A stretch of 64,000 bases of DNA. It comes from Marinobacter profundi (GTDB lineage Bacteria > Pseudomonadota > Gammaproteobacteria > Pseudomonadales > Oleiphilaceae). The stretch is taken from the NCBI RefSeq assembly GCF_002744715.1, contig NZ_KZ319379.1, positions 1 to 64,000 of the forward strand. The letters are read 5' to 3'. This document shows positions 37,969 to 49,406 of this stretch, piece after piece (positions within the stretch are counted from its first letter, which is position 1; each line of letters opens with the position of its first letter). The notes under the pieces are model-generated. The model made no database searches. It was given only the letters and a program-made list of their open reading frames with translations, and was not told where the DNA came from. Both the position numbers and the translations under genes were made by a program.

Positions 37969-39966
37969 ATGTTCAGCAAAATCCTGATTGCCAACCGGGG
38001 CGAAATTGCCTGCCGGATCATTCAGACAGCCCATCGCATGGGGATCCGCTGTGTCGCGGTCTACTCCGATGCCGATGCCAGTGCCCGCCATGTCGCAATG
38101 GCAGATGAAGCCTTTCACATCGGCCCGGCCGCAAGTTCGGAAAGCTACCTGCGGGCTGACAAGATCATTGAAGTCGCCAAACAAAGTGGCGCCCAGGCCA
38201 TCCACCCGGGCTATGGCTTCCTTTCCGAGAACACCGGCTTTGCCGAGGCTTGCGAAGCCAACGGCCTGGTGTTTATCGGGCCGCCCTCGTCCGCCATCGC
38301 GGCCATGGGCTCGAAGTCAGCCGCCAAGACCATCATGGAGCAGGCCGGCGTTCCCCTGGTGCCGGGGTACCACGGTAACGACCAGGCCGCCGAAACGCTC
38401 CGCGCCGAGGCCGAGAAGTGTGGCTTCCCCCTGTTGCTCAAGGCCGTCGCCGGTGGTGGTGGCAAAGGCATGCGGGTAGTCGAGAGTATGGCCGAGTTTG
38501 ACGACGCCCTGGCCGCGGCCCAACGCGAAGCCCGCAACGCCTTCGGCAACCCCGACATGCTCATCGAACGTTACCTGACCCAGCCGCGCCACGTGGAGAT
38601 CCAGGTATTCTGCGACCAGCAGGGCAACGGTGTGTACCTGGCCGAGCGGGACTGCTCGGTGCAGCGCCGCCACCAGAAAGTCCTCGAAGAAGCACCGGCG
38701 CCGGGCCTCGCGGATGATACCCGCAAGGCGATGGGCGAGGCCGCGGTACGCGCTGCCCAGGCCATCAACTATGTTGGCGCCGGCACCGTTGAATTCCTGT
38801 ACGACGTGGACGGCTCTTTCTTCTTCATGGAAATGAATACCCGTCTGCAGGTGGAACACCCGGTCACCGAAATGGTCACCGGCCAGGACCTGGTGGAGTG
38901 GCAACTGAAAGTCGCCTGGGGTGAGCCGCTGCCGCTGACGCAGGCCCAGGTGAAAACCCGCGGCCATGCCCTGGAAGCGCGGATTTACGCCGAAGACCCG
39001 GACCAGGACTTCCTGCCGGCAACCGGCACCCTGCGCTACCTGAGCACACCGGACGAGAACGCCCACGTGCGGGTGGATACCGGGGTCACCGAAGGCGACG
39101 AAATCAGCATCCACTACGACCCGATGATTGCCAAGCTGATCGTCTGGGACGAAACCCGTGACCAGGCCATCAATCGCATGGTACAGGCGCTGGAGCACTA
39201 CCGCATTGCCGGGGTGAGAACCAATATCCGCTTCCTCCACGCCCTGGCGGATGCCCAGCCGTTCCGCGAAGCTGACCTCACCACCGGGTTCATCGACAGC
39301 CACCGCGAGTTGCTGTTCCCGAAATCAAAACTGGATCCCCACAAGGCGCTGGTGCTGGCTGCCGGCTTCCTGCTGGAACAACGCAAGTCCCGCGAACCGG
39401 CGTCGGCCGATCCCTGGTCGCCGTTCGCGCGCCAGAACGGCTGGCGGATGAACTCCGAATTTGCCCAGCCGATGCATTTGCTGGTGGGCGATGAAGTGCA
39501 CGAACTGAAGGTGCTGGAACGGGACGACCGCTACCAGGTATTCGTCGGTGGCAGTGTCTACAACCTCAATTGCCGCCTCGATGACGATTACCTGCAGGCA
39601 GTGATCAACGGCCACCGCCTCAGCGTCCACGGTAACCTGGACCATCATCAGCTGGTGCTGTTCTATGAGGGCGACACCTTCCAGTGCAGCGTGTTCCGCG
39701 AGACTTTCGATCCGCAGGACCTGGCCGGCGAAGGCAGCCTCACCGCCCCGATGAACGGCGCCGTTGTGGCCATCCAGGCCAACGTCGGCGACACGGTAAC
39801 GGCCGGTCAGACCCTGGTGATCATGGAAGCAATGAAGATGGAACATGTCATCAAGGCACCTGCCGACGGCGTGGTCACCGAGATCTACTTCGCCGAGGGC
39901 GACCAGGTTGCAGAAGGTGCCGAGCTGATCGCCATTGAAACCAGCAGTGACGAGGAGGCCGCGTAA
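37969..39966 (+). CDS. liuD: 3-Methylcrotonyl-CoA carboxylase, alpha (biotin) subunit
   Basis: A 665-residue biotin carboxylase: N-terminal biotin carboxylase with ATP-grasp (about 1-450; [22 protein letters not shown]), a middle BT domain, and a C-terminal biotinyl domain where Lys623 in EAMKMEH carries biotin. It carboxylates biotin with bicarbonate and ATP for LiuB. Begins two bases after the liuC stop and its stop codon overlaps the liuE start. Confidence 0.94.
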   Translation: MFSKILIANRGEIACRIIQTAHRMGIRCVAVYSDADASARHVAMADEAFHIGPAASSESYLRADKIIEVAKQSGAQAIHPGYGFLSENTGFAEACEANGLVFIGPPSSAIAAMGSKSAAKTIMEQAGVPLVPGYHGNDQAAETLRAEAEKCGFPLLLKAVAGGGGKGMRVVESMAEFDDALAAAQREARNAFGNPDMLIERYLTQPRHVEIQVFCDQQGNGVYLAERDCSVQRRHQKVLEEAPAPGLADDTRKAMGEAAVRAAQAINYVGAGTVEFLYDVDGSFFFMEMNTRLQVEHPVTEMVTGQDLVEWQLKVAWGEPLPLTQAQVKTRGHALEARIYAEDPDQDFLPATGTLRYLSTPDENAHVRVDTGVTEGDEISIHYDPMIAKLIVWDETRDQAINRMVQALEHYRIAGVRTNIRFLHALADAQPFREADLTTGFIDSHRELLFPKSKLDPHKALVLAAGFLLEQRKSREPASADPWSPFARQNGWRMNSEFAQPMHLLVGDEVHELKVLERDDRYQVFVGGSVYNLNCRLDDDYLQAVINGHRLSVHGNLDHHQLVLFYEGDTFQCSVFRETFDPQDLAGEGSLTAPMNGAVVAIQANVGDTVTAGQTLVIMEAMKMEHVIKAPADGVVTEIYFAEGDQVAEGAELIAIETSSDEEAA

Positions 39967-40871
39967 TGGGGTTTCCCAGGCAGGTACGGCTGGTGGAAAT
40001 GAGCCCCCGGGACGGCCTCCAGAACGAGCCCGGCCCGGTGATTGCCACCGCCATCAAAACCGGACTGATTGACCGGCTGGCAGACTGCGGCCTGCGCCAC
40101 ATCGAATCGGCCAGTTTTGTCTCACCCAAATGGGTGCCACAGATGGGCGATGCCGCCGAGGTGATGGCGGGAATCAACCGGCAGGCCGGCGTGCGCTATT
40201 CCGTGCTCACCCCCAATCTCCGGGGGTTCGAGGGTGCCCAGGCCGCCGGGGTGGACGAAGTGGCGGTTTTCGCAGCGGCCTCCGAGTCCTTCAGCCAGAA
40301 GAACATCAACTGCTCTATTGCCGAGAGCCTGGAACGGTTCCTGCCGGTAATGGAAGCCGCCGGCAAGCATCGCATCCCGGTGCGGGGCTATGTTTCCACT
40401 GTCATGGGCTGCCCCTACGAAGGCGATATCGACCCGCAACAGGTAGCGACCGTGGCCAAGGCCCTGTACGACATGGGCTGCCACGAAATATCACTGGGCG
40501 ACACCATCGGCGTCGGCACGCCGCTGAAAGCCAAGCGCATGCTGGAAGCCGTGGCCGCCCACGTGCCGATGGCGAACCTCGCCGCCCACTTCCACGACAC
40601 CTACGGCCAGGCCCTGGCCAACCTTTATGCGGTGCTGGAAGAAGGCGTTGCGGTGATCGATGCCTCCGTCGCCGGCCTCGGCGGCTGCCCGTACGCCAAG
40701 GGCGCCTCCGGCAACGTCGCCACCGAAGACGTGCTATATCTGCTCAACGGCCTCGGCATCGAGACCGGTGTTGATCTGGACCAGTTGGTCGCTACCGGCC
40801 ACTGGATCTGCGGCCAGCTGAATCGCCACAACGGCTCCAAAGTGGGCCAGGCCCTCGGCGGCAACTGCTGA
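39966..40871 (+). CDS. liuE: Hydroxymethylglutaryl-CoA lyase
   Basis: A 301-residue TIM-barrel lyase. [13 protein letters not shown] holds the metal-binding and catalytic Arg-Asp pair; the HMGL signature [14 protein letters not shown] carries the active-site Cys. [12 protein letters not shown] supplies metal histidines. It cleaves HMG-CoA to acetyl-CoA and acetoacetate, the last step of leucine degradation. Its ATG shares a base with the liuD stop. Confidence 0.94.
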   Translation: MGFPRQVRLVEMSPRDGLQNEPGPVIATAIKTGLIDRLADCGLRHIESASFVSPKWVPQMGDAAEVMAGINRQAGVRYSVLTPNLRGFEGAQAAGVDEVAVFAAASESFSQKNINCSIAESLERFLPVMEAAGKHRIPVRGYVSTVMGCPYEGDIDPQQVATVAKALYDMGCHEISLGDTIGVGTPLKAKRMLEAVAAHVPMANLAAHFHDTYGQALANLYAVLEEGVAVIDASVAGLGGCPYAKGASGNVATEDVLYLLNGLGIETGVDLDQLVATGHWICGQLNRHNGSKVGQALGGNC

Positions 40872-40900
40872 ATTACGCTCGATAACAGCAAGGAGAAGTC

Positions 40901-41476
40901 ATGAGCAATAACAACGTCGTCGCCCTGGACCTGCCGATCCCCGAGATCAGCGACATGCCGGACGACACCCGCAAGTACTTCGAGATCTGCCAGGAAAAAC
41001 TCGGCATGGTCCCGAACGTACTGACCGCCTACAGCCAGAACCTCAAGCAGCTGGAAGGCTTCACCCGCCTTTACAACGAGCTCATGCTTGGCGAAGGCGA
41101 ACTCTCCAAGCTGGAGCGGGAAATGGTGGCCGTGGTGGTCTCCTCCGAGAACAAGTGCTTCTACTGCCTGGTCGCCCACGGTGCCGCCGTGCGGGTGCTG
41201 AGCGGCGACCCGCAGCTGGGCGAGCACATGGTAATGAACTACCGCAGCGCCAAACTCGACAAGCGCCAGCGGGCGATGCTGGATTTTGCATCGCATCTCA
41301 CCCGCTCACCGGCCACCGTCACCGAAGACGACATCCAGGCCCTGCGGGATGCCGGCCTCAGCGACCGTGGCATCTGGGACCTGAGCAACCTGGTCGGCTT
41401 TTACAACATGTCCAACCGCGTGGCGATTGCCAGCGATATGCAACCCAACCCCGAGTATCACAGCCAGAGTCGCTAG
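40901..41476 (+). CDS. AhpD-like / carboxymuconolactone decarboxylase family protein
   Basis: A 191-residue all-helical protein of the peroxidase-related AhpD-like group. ENKCFYCLVAHGA contains the CxxC...H motif that in AhpD carries alkylhydroperoxidase disulfide chemistry. Ends with a polar tail. It lies 29 bp after liuE, in the same operon, a place not part of the core leucine pathway; protection of the pathway from oxidative damage is a guess. Confidence 0.8.
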   Translation: MSNNNVVALDLPIPEISDMPDDTRKYFEICQEKLGMVPNVLTAYSQNLKQLEGFTRLYNELMLGEGELSKLEREMVAVVVSSENKCFYCLVAHGAAVRVLSGDPQLGEHMVMNYRSAKLDKRQRAMLDFASHLTRSPATVTEDDIQALRDAGLSDRGIWDLSNLVGFYNMSNRVAIASDMQPNPEYHSQSR

Positions 41477-41527
41477 CAGGTTCGCAACCCGCTCGCCCTC
41501 GAATACAAAAACAATGGAGGCAGAGAT

Positions 41528-43216
<1,689 letters not shown>

Positions 43217-43241
43217 TCCGCCCACGAACCTTGCTGACCTA

Positions 43242-43268
43242 CAGACCCCGACGCCTTGTTGGGGTCTG
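43242..43268 (+). terminator. Terminator of liu operon
   Basis: CAGACCCC and GGGGTCTG form an 8-bp stem with an 11-base loop, followed by TCGTTT. It lies between the convergent liu and GGDEF genes. Confidence 0.75.
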
Positions 43269-43272
43269 TCGT

Positions 43273-44652
43273 TTAACGAGGTCCTGGCGTCCCCCGTTTG
43301 TCCGCGTACATCCTGGCGTCGGCCTTGCTCAGTAGTTGCCTGGCGGTGTCTCCGTCTTGCGGATACAGAGCCGTACCGATGCTGCAGGAAACCCGAACTG
43401 CCTGGCCGCCAAGGTCGAAGGAAAGTGCCATAATTTCACGGATTTTGGCGACGGTTGTACCGAGTGACGCGTGATCGCGGATATCCGTCAGAAGCACGGT
43501 GAATTCGTCGCCCCCCATGCGGGCCACGGTGTCGGTTTCCCGCGTGCAGCCTTCCAGCCTGCGGGCCATTTCGACAAGTAACTGATCCCCCGCCCCGTGC
43601 CCCTTGGTGTCGTTAATCGCCTTAAAGTCATTCAGGTCCAGGTACAGCAGGGCCAGCCCGCTCTCGTTGCGGCTGGCCGAACGCAGTGCAGTATCCATCC
43701 GATCGTAAAACAATGAGCGGTTGGTCAGGCCGGTGAGCGGGTCATGGTGGGCCAGGAATCGCAGATGTTCTTCCGCCCGTTTACGCTCCACCACCGTCGC
43801 CACCTGGGTCGCGACGAACTGCAACAGCTCCTGGTCCGCCTCCCGATAACAGGTGTCTGGTGACCGGCTTTCGATCACCAGCGCACCGCGCACCGCGTTG
43901 TTCGAGATCAAAGGCACACCTAGCCAGTTGGCCAGTTCAGGTGTTGTTGACCCGGCCGCTCTTCCCAACCCCAACCCCAATCCCAACCCCAGCCCCGGAC
44001 GATCGGGGTCGCGGGAGGCCAGTACAGGTTCGCCGGAGCCGACTACTCCGGCAAGGGCTGTTCCGGCTTGCATGGGCCCTTCTACCCAGCCACTGGGCTG
44101 GTCCGCAGACCAATCGGGAACACGGAGCAGGCCGCCAGCCACGTCGTGGAACGCCAGGTAGAAGTCATCCCGCGGGAACAGCTCGCCAATCACCCGACGC
44201 ACACCGTCGCAGAGCCCGCGGAGGGTGTCAGCCCCATGGGCGGCTTCGGAGATCCGGTACAGCGCGTCACGGATCTGGTTGGCCCGCCGCAGTGCGGTGA
44301 CATCCCTGGCCACTGCGATCCGTAGCCGGTCTTCCTCCGACCAGCGTGCAGACCACAGAATGTGTACCACACTGCCGTCTTTGTGCAGGTAACGATTTTC
44401 AAAATCGGTGTGGGACTGGCCACTCATCACCCGGCGTGCTGCCGCAAGGGTACGTTCCAGGTCATCCGGATGAATGTAATTCAGGATCGAGGTGCCGGTC
44501 ATTTCACTTGCGGTGTACCCCAGCAGCTGCTCGCATGCCTCACTGATGAACACAATGCTGCCATGCTCATCCACTACGAATACCGGGTCCAGCAGCAGGT
44601 TGACCAGTTTGGGGTACAGGGCTTTCAAATCGACAGGCATAGGTGCAGCCAT
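43273..44652 (-). CDS. PAS-GAF-GGDEF diguanylate cyclase
   Basis: A 459-residue cytosolic protein: PAS domain (about 10-130), GAF domain (about 140-285), GGDEF domain (about 300-455). GGDEF is intact (ARMGGDEFTVLL) with the RETD I-site five residues before it, so active and feedback-inhibited c-di-GMP synthesis is expected. Within the GAF domain, GLGLGLGLGLG is encoded by a six-base repeat. ATG at 44652 or 44640; neither has a clear ribosome site. Confidence 0.87.
   Translation of the reverse strand: MAAPMPVDLKALYPKLVNLLLDPVFVVDEHGSIVFISEACEQLLGYTASEMTGTSILNYIHPDDLERTLAAARRVMSGQSHTDFENRYLHKDGSVVHILWSARWSEEDRLRIAVARDVTALRRANQIRDALYRISEAAHGADTLRGLCDGVRRVIGELFPRDDFYLAFHDVAGGLLRVPDWSADQPSGWVEGPMQAGTALAGVVGSGEPVLASRDPDRPGLGLGLGLGLGRAAGSTTPELANWLGVPLISNNAVRGALVIESRSPDTCYREADQELLQFVATQVATVVERKRAEEHLRFLAHHDPLTGLTNRSLFYDRMDTALRSASRNESGLALLYLDLNDFKAINDTKGHGAGDQLLVEMARRLEGCTRETDTVARMGGDEFTVLLTDIRDHASLGTTVAKIREIMALSFDLGGQAVRVSCSIGTALYPQDGDTARQLLSKADARMYADKRGTPGPR
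43964..43996. repeat. Gly-Leu hexamer repeat with six G-runs on coding strand
   Basis: Plus-strand CCC or CCCC runs start at 43964, 43969, 43975, 43982, 43987 and 43993, two to three bases apart. On the minus (coding) strand these are telomere-like GGGTTGGG runs. The unit is six bases, so gains or losses keep frame. Confidence 0.85.
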
Positions 44653-44896
44653 TCATGGCATCGGTCTACTTGGATGCTCACCAGCATAAATGGGAATGGC
44701 AGCAACTCCTAGCCAGAATTTCACCCCGGCACATCCTTGCAGTGCCCCTCGCCTGCGCCATCACAAGGCAGATCGGGCCAACAACCGTAAAAAATCCGCT
44801 GACCTGCATCTTTCTGAAAGCACACACGTATCAGTCGATAACCCCGTCTGAAAAACAACTGCACGGACGGGCCAAACCGATAGTGAGGAGAACGCA

Positions 44897-45331
44897 ATGA
44901 AAAAGCACTTCAAGACAAGCGCATTTCTGGCTGCCGCCCTGGTTTCCACTGCTTTGACGTCAGGCACTGCCCTGGCAGACGATCATGCCAAAACAGGAGT
45001 GTGGGGCGATGACCAGTCCGTGTCCGAAGGCACTGTGACCGCCAAGAAAGTCATCACCGAGAAGAACGGCTGGCTGGTGGTACACCGCACGGATGAAGCG
45101 ATGAAGCCAGGCCCCGTTGTTGGTCATGCACCGCTCAAGAAAGGCAAGAACATGGACGTAGCTGCCATCCTGACGGAAGAGGTTGCGGCTGGCGACATGC
45201 TGATGTTGATGATCCATAGTGAGGACGGCGGCATGAAAACCGGTGTGTTCGAATACACCCTTGGCGCCAAGGAAGACGGCCCCATCCGCATGGATGGCAA
45301 GCTGGTCATGGCCACCATTACCGCCAAATAA
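44897..45331 (+). CDS. Small secreted protein, DUF7282-like
   Basis: A 144-residue protein with a clear signal peptide (residues 1-27, cleavage after TALA) and a single beta-rich domain (VSEGTVTAKKVITEKNGWLVVHR to the end). The pattern resembles the DUF7282 family of periplasmic or surface proteins of unknown function. No cysteines remain in the mature part. GTGAGGAGAACGCA precedes the ATG. Stands alone between a GGDEF gene and livM, with its own terminator. Confidence 0.75.
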   Translation: MKKHFKTSAFLAAALVSTALTSGTALADDHAKTGVWGDDQSVSEGTVTAKKVITEKNGWLVVHRTDEAMKPGPVVGHAPLKKGKNMDVAAILTEEVAAGDMLMLMIHSEDGGMKTGVFEYTLGAKEDGPIRMDGKLVMATITAK

Positions 45332-45395
45332 ACACCGCCGGGAGACTGCCAGCCGGGCCACCGGACAAGGTGGCCTGACTGACCGGACCGGGATG

Positions 45396-45418
45396 CCTGG
45401 GCGTCAGCCCAGGTTTTT
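45396..45418 (+). terminator. Terminator after the secreted-protein gene
   Basis: CCTGGGC-GTCA-GCCCAGG followed by TTTTT. It overlaps the last codons and stop of the opposite-strand livM gene (45404). Confidence 0.75.
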
Positions 45419-46399
45419 CTTCATGAACTTCTGGATCTCACCGACAATCCCGCTGCGGAATGCAAGCACCGTGAGGATGAAGATACCACCCAGGATGAAA
45501 TCCACCCAGTCCCGCAGTGGCCCCTGGGACAACTGATACTCGATATTCACCACAAAGGTCGCCCCTACGACAGGCCCCAGCAAAGTGCCCATCCCGCCAA
45601 CCAGCGTCATCAGTATGACTTCGCCGGACATGTGCCAGTGGGCATCGTTCAGGGACGCCAGCTGGAACACCACAGACTTCATGGACCCGGCCAGCCCCGC
45701 CAGCGCGGCCGAGATGACAAACGCCAGCATCTTGTAGCGATTGACGTTGTAGCCCAGGGAAACCGCACGGGCTTCGTTTTGCTTGATCGAGCGCAGAACC
45801 TGGCCATAGGGGCTGCTGACAATACGCTGAACCAGGATGTAGCAGGCGATGAACACCGCAAGCACAAAGTAATACATGTTCAGGTTGCTTTCGAGGTTAA
45901 CCACGCCGAACAACTGGCCTCGCGGGATGCCGTGCATGCCGTCTTCACCCCCGGTGAACTCGGACTGCACGAAGAAGAAAAACACCAGTTGCGACAAAGC
46001 CAGGGTAACCATGGCAAAGTAAATGCCCTGACGCCGGATCGACAGTACCGCAAAGGCGAGCCCCAGCAGGGTGGCAACGAGGGTTCCGGCAACGATGCCC
46101 ATCTCGGTCGTCAGACCCGGGAAGTTGCTCAGCAGGTAACCGGTGGTATAGCCACCCGCCGCCAGGAACGCGGCATGGCCGAAGGACAACAGCCCGGTAA
46201 AGCCGAAAAGCAGGTTGAAGGCGACGGCGAACAGCGCGAAGCAGAGGATCTTCATCAGGAACACCGGATACATGACAAACGGTGCCACCAGAAGAATCGC
46301 CAGCAGCACACCGTTCAGTATCATTTTCTTCCGGGCATCGGCGGTCTGCTGTTCCAGTATGGCTCTTTTGATCTCGGTCTGGTTGACAGGCTGATTCAT
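45404..46399 (-). CDS. livM: Branched-chain amino acid-type ABC permease LivM
   Basis: A 331-residue inner-membrane permease with about nine hydrophobic segments and the EAA-like loop SIKQNEARAVSLGYNVNRYK. GLLSFGHAAFLAAGGYT is the typical LivM motif. Last gene of the livGFKHM operon, two bases after livH. With LivH it forms the channel for the substrate bound by the LivK-like protein. Confidence 0.88.
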   Translation of the reverse strand: MNQPVNQTEIKRAILEQQTADARKKMILNGVLLAILLVAPFVMYPVFLMKILCFALFAVAFNLLFGFTGLLSFGHAAFLAAGGYTTGYLLSNFPGLTTEMGIVAGTLVATLLGLAFAVLSIRRQGIYFAMVTLALSQLVFFFFVQSEFTGGEDGMHGIPRGQLFGVVNLESNLNMYYFVLAVFIACYILVQRIVSSPYGQVLRSIKQNEARAVSLGYNVNRYKMLAFVISAALAGLAGSMKSVVFQLASLNDAHWHMSGEVILMTLVGGMGTLLGPVVGATFVVNIEYQLSQGPLRDWVDFILGGIFILTVLAFRSGIVGEIQKFMKKNLG

Positions 46400-46401
46400 G
46401 G

Positions 46402-47289
46402 TTATGCCTCCTTACCGAACAGGCCGGTGGGTCGGAACATCAAGACCACCACCATGACCAGGAAGATCACAGCAGATGACGCAGGCGGATAGAAGGTTTT
46501 GGTGAGGCCTTCAATAATGCCCATCAGGATGCCGGTGACAATCGCGCCGGCAATGGAACCCATGCCGCCGATGACCACCACGGCAAATACCACAATGAGA
46601 ATATGAGACCCCATCACCGGTGTAACGGAATAGATCGGTGCCGCCAGAACACCGGCAAACGCCGCCAGCATAACGCCGAAACCGTAGGTCAGGCTGACCA
46701 GCAGCGGGACGTTGATTCCGAAGCCCTGCATCAGCTGGGCATCCTCGGTGCCGGCTCGCAGGTAGGCGCCGAGCTTGGTTTTCTCGATCATGAACCAGGT
46801 ACCGAAACACACGACCAGGGCAATGGCGATCACCCAGGCCCGGTAGTACGGCAGGAACATGAAGCCAAGGTTCATCCCCCCCTTGAACGCATCAGGCATG
46901 GCGTAACGCAGGCCGGACACGCCGTAGATGTTGGTCAGCACGCCCTGAATCATCAACGCGGCGCCGAAGGTGAGCAATAAGCTGTAGATATGATCCTGGC
47001 CGGAAATCCGGCGTAACAGGAAGTATTCGATCAGCATCCCGAACACACCGACCAGAACCGGCGCCACGAACAGGGCAACCCAGTAGTTCAGGCCCAGCAT
47101 ATCGAACATGATCACGGTGGCCATTGCCCCGAGCATGTACATGGCGCCATGGGCAAAGTTGATAATCTTGAGCAGGCCGAAGATGACCGCGAGGCCCAGG
47201 CTCAGCAGGGCGTAAAAGGCACCATTAATAATCCCGATCAACAGCTGGCCGGACAGCACGGCGACGGGGACGCCAAGAATCATGGACAT
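46402..47289 (-). CDS. livH: Branched-chain amino acid-type ABC permease LivH
   Basis: A 295-residue permease: LGLAVIFGLLKIINFAHG near the N-terminus and GMGSIAGAIVTGILMG near the C-terminus are LivH signatures, with about eight hydrophobic segments. Complete at family length. Partner of LivM; preceded by a hairpin at 47350-47377 that separates it from the more abundant binding-protein message. Confidence 0.88.
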   Translation of the reverse strand: MSMILGVPVAVLSGQLLIGIINGAFYALLSLGLAVIFGLLKIINFAHGAMYMLGAMATVIMFDMLGLNYWVALFVAPVLVGVFGMLIEYFLLRRISGQDHIYSLLLTFGAALMIQGVLTNIYGVSGLRYAMPDAFKGGMNLGFMFLPYYRAWVIAIALVVCFGTWFMIEKTKLGAYLRAGTEDAQLMQGFGINVPLLVSLTYGFGVMLAAFAGVLAAPIYSVTPVMGSHILIVVFAVVVIGGMGSIAGAIVTGILMGIIEGLTKTFYPPASSAVIFLVMVVVLMFRPTGLFGKEA

Positions 47290-47349
47290 GTTGCTAACTC
47301 CAGAAGCAGCACAAACGTTACGACGGTTGCCGTCTTTGCAGGTTGGCCC

Positions 47350-47377
47350 GGGCTCCCCGCCTGGCGACGGGGAGCCC
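47350..47377 (-). promoter_or_regulatory. Hairpin between livK and livH
   Basis: GGGCTCCCCG and CGGGGAGCCC form a 10-bp stem on the RNA of the liv operon, without a T run. Such hairpins often protect the binding-protein message from 3' decay or lower downstream expression. Confidence 0.55.
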
Positions 47378-47391
47378 TGTTGCCCGCAGCC

Positions 47392-48606
47392 TTACTTGCC
47401 GGCTACCAGCTTGCACTTGCTCTCGGAGAGCGGACGGAAGGCTTCGTCGGCCGGAATGGTGCGGACGATCTTGTACAGGTCCCACTCATCCTTGGACTCT
47501 TCCGGAGTCTTGACCTGGGCCAGATACATGTCATGCACCATGCGTCCGTCTTCGCGGATACGACCGTTCTTCGCGAACATGTCGTTGATCGGATTTTCCA
47601 TCATGTACTTGCGTACAGTCTGGGCGTCATCGGAGTTGGTGGCTTCCACCGCCTTGAAGTACTGCATGGCGCTGGAGTAGATGCCGGCATGGACCATGGT
47701 CGGGCGGGCACCGGTTTCCTTCAGGAAGCGATCAGACCATTCGCGGGTCTCGTCGTTCATATCCCAGTACCAGCCGGTGGTCAGCTGGAGGCCCTGAGCG
47801 GCCTGGGTACCCAGCGCATGAACGTCACTCAGGAACACCACCAGACCGGCAATGGTCTGGCCAGCCTGGGTCACCCCGAACTCACTGGCGGTGGTAATGG
47901 CGTTGGTGGTATCGGCACCGGCGTTGGCCAGGGCGATAACATCAGCACCTGACGCTTGAGCCTGCAGGATAAACGAGGAGAAATCCGGAGTCGGGAACGG
48001 ATGGCGGATGCTGCCCACAATCTCGCCACCGTTGGCTTCCACCACGCGGGTAACGTCGGCTTCCATGGCATGGCCGAACGCGTAGTCCGCGGTCAGGATA
48101 TACCAGCTCTTGCCCCCTTCCTGGACGATCGCGGTCGGTGTGCCAATGGACAGCGCGTAGGTGTCATAAACGTAGTGGATGTGATTAGGCGTACAGTGCT
48201 CATTGGTGATGCTGGAGGCGGCAGAGCCCGAAACCAGGCCGAGCTTGTCGTTTTCTTCCAGGATCTTGGTGGCTGCAATGGTGACGGAAGAGGCAACCAG
48301 ACCGCTGACCATGTCCACCTTGTCGTTCTCCAGCCAGCGACGGACGGTGCTGGACGCGACATCCGGGCTGTTTCGGTCATCCGCACTGACGACTTCAATC
48401 TTGGCGCCTTTTACCTTGCCACCGAAATCCGCAATCGCCATTTCCAGGGCTTTCAGACCGTTCGGTCCTGCCAGGTCACGGTAAGTTCCGGACATATCGG
48501 CCAGATAACCGATTTTCACGGTGTTGTCGGTAATTTCCGCCTGGGCGCCACCCACCATCAGGGCTGATGCAACGGCTGAGGTCAGAAGCTTTTTCATCAT
48601 TGTCAT
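47392..48606 (-). CDS. Periplasmic substrate-binding protein (LivK type)
   Basis: A 404-residue protein with a signal peptide ending at GGAQA and a Peripla_BP_6 two-lobed domain (VKIGYLADMSGTYRDLAGPN...). SASSITNEHCTPNHIHYVYD and YFILTADYAFGHAMEADVTR-type segments fit binding proteins that take larger acids rather than classic Leu/Ile/Val LivK. Start may be any of three Met codons at 48606, 48600 or 48597. It follows livF by 77 bp. Confidence 0.85.
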   Translation of the reverse strand: MTMMKKLLTSAVASALMVGGAQAEITDNTVKIGYLADMSGTYRDLAGPNGLKALEMAIADFGGKVKGAKIEVVSADDRNSPDVASSTVRRWLENDKVDMVSGLVASSVTIAATKILEENDKLGLVSGSAASSITNEHCTPNHIHYVYDTYALSIGTPTAIVQEGGKSWYILTADYAFGHAMEADVTRVVEANGGEIVGSIRHPFPTPDFSSFILQAQASGADVIALANAGADTTNAITTASEFGVTQAGQTIAGLVVFLSDVHALGTQAAQGLQLTTGWYWDMNDETREWSDRFLKETGARPTMVHAGIYSSAMQYFKAVEATNSDDAQTVRKYMMENPINDMFAKNGRIREDGRMVHDMYLAQVKTPEESKDEWDLYKIVRTIPADEAFRPLSESKCKLVAGK

Positions 48607-48683
48607 TATTGTATCTCCGCTACTGTCTTGCGTCGGTTGTTCGGGTTGTTGGTTCTATTGTTGTTGTTGCACTCTATCCGGTG

Positions 48684-49406
48684 TCACACACCCAAATAGT
48701 CGTTGAGCATCGACTGCTTGGCATCAAGCTCGTCGGCGCTGATCTCTTCCACGATCTGACCGTGTTCCATAACGTAATGGCGGTCGGCCAGCGGCGCGGC
48801 AAAATGGAAATTCTGTTCCACCAGTACGATGGTCAAACCTTTCTCTTTGAGTTTGATCAATACCTCGCCCAGCTTCTCGACAATCACCGGTGCCAGGCCC
48901 TCGGTGATCTCATCCAGCAACAGCATGTTGGCGCCGGTACGCAGAATCCGCGCCATGGCCAGCATCTGCTGCTCGCCGCCAGACAATTTGGTGCCCTGGC
49001 TGAAGCGACGTTCGTAAAGGTTGGGGAACATGGTGTAGATCTCTTCCAGGCTCATGCCGCCACTGCGCACTACCGGAGGCAGGGTGAGATTTTCCTGGAC
49101 GTTGAGCGCGGAAAAAATGCCCCGATGCTCGGGGCAATACCCGACACCCAACCTGGCAATATGGTGTGGCGCACAGGCCATGGTCTCTTCGCCGTTGATC
49201 ATGATGGAGCCGGTGCGGCGACCTACCATGTTCATGATGGCCTTGAGGGTGGTGCTGCGTCCGGCCCCGTTACGGCCCAGCAGGGTAATCAGCTCCCCCC
49301 GGTGTACCACAAGGTCAATACCATGAAGAATGTGGGACTCCCCGTAAAAGGCGTGCAGCCCGGAAACCCGCAGTTGTTCGTATTCTTTGTCCGGACCGCG
49401 ACTCAT
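48684..49406 (-). CDS. livF: ABC ATPase LivF
   Basis: A 240-residue ATPase with Walker A GRNGAGRSTT (Arg in place of the usual Lys), signature LSGGEQQM, Walker B MLLLDEITEGLAP and the LivF-like C-terminus. The Walker A Lys-to-Arg change at GAGRST is unusual and could lower ATPase activity at this site; LivG keeps its Lys. It overlaps livG by 4 bp (ATGA). Confidence 0.86.
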   Translation of the reverse strand: MSRGPDKEYEQLRVSGLHAFYGESHILHGIDLVVHRGELITLLGRNGAGRSTTLKAIMNMVGRRTGSIMINGEETMACAPHHIARLGVGYCPEHRGIFSALNVQENLTLPPVVRSGGMSLEEIYTMFPNLYERRFSQGTKLSGGEQQMLAMARILRTGANMLLLDEITEGLAPVIVEKLGEVLIKLKEKGLTIVLVEQNFHFAAPLADRHYVMEHGQIVEEISADELDAKQSMLNDYLGV

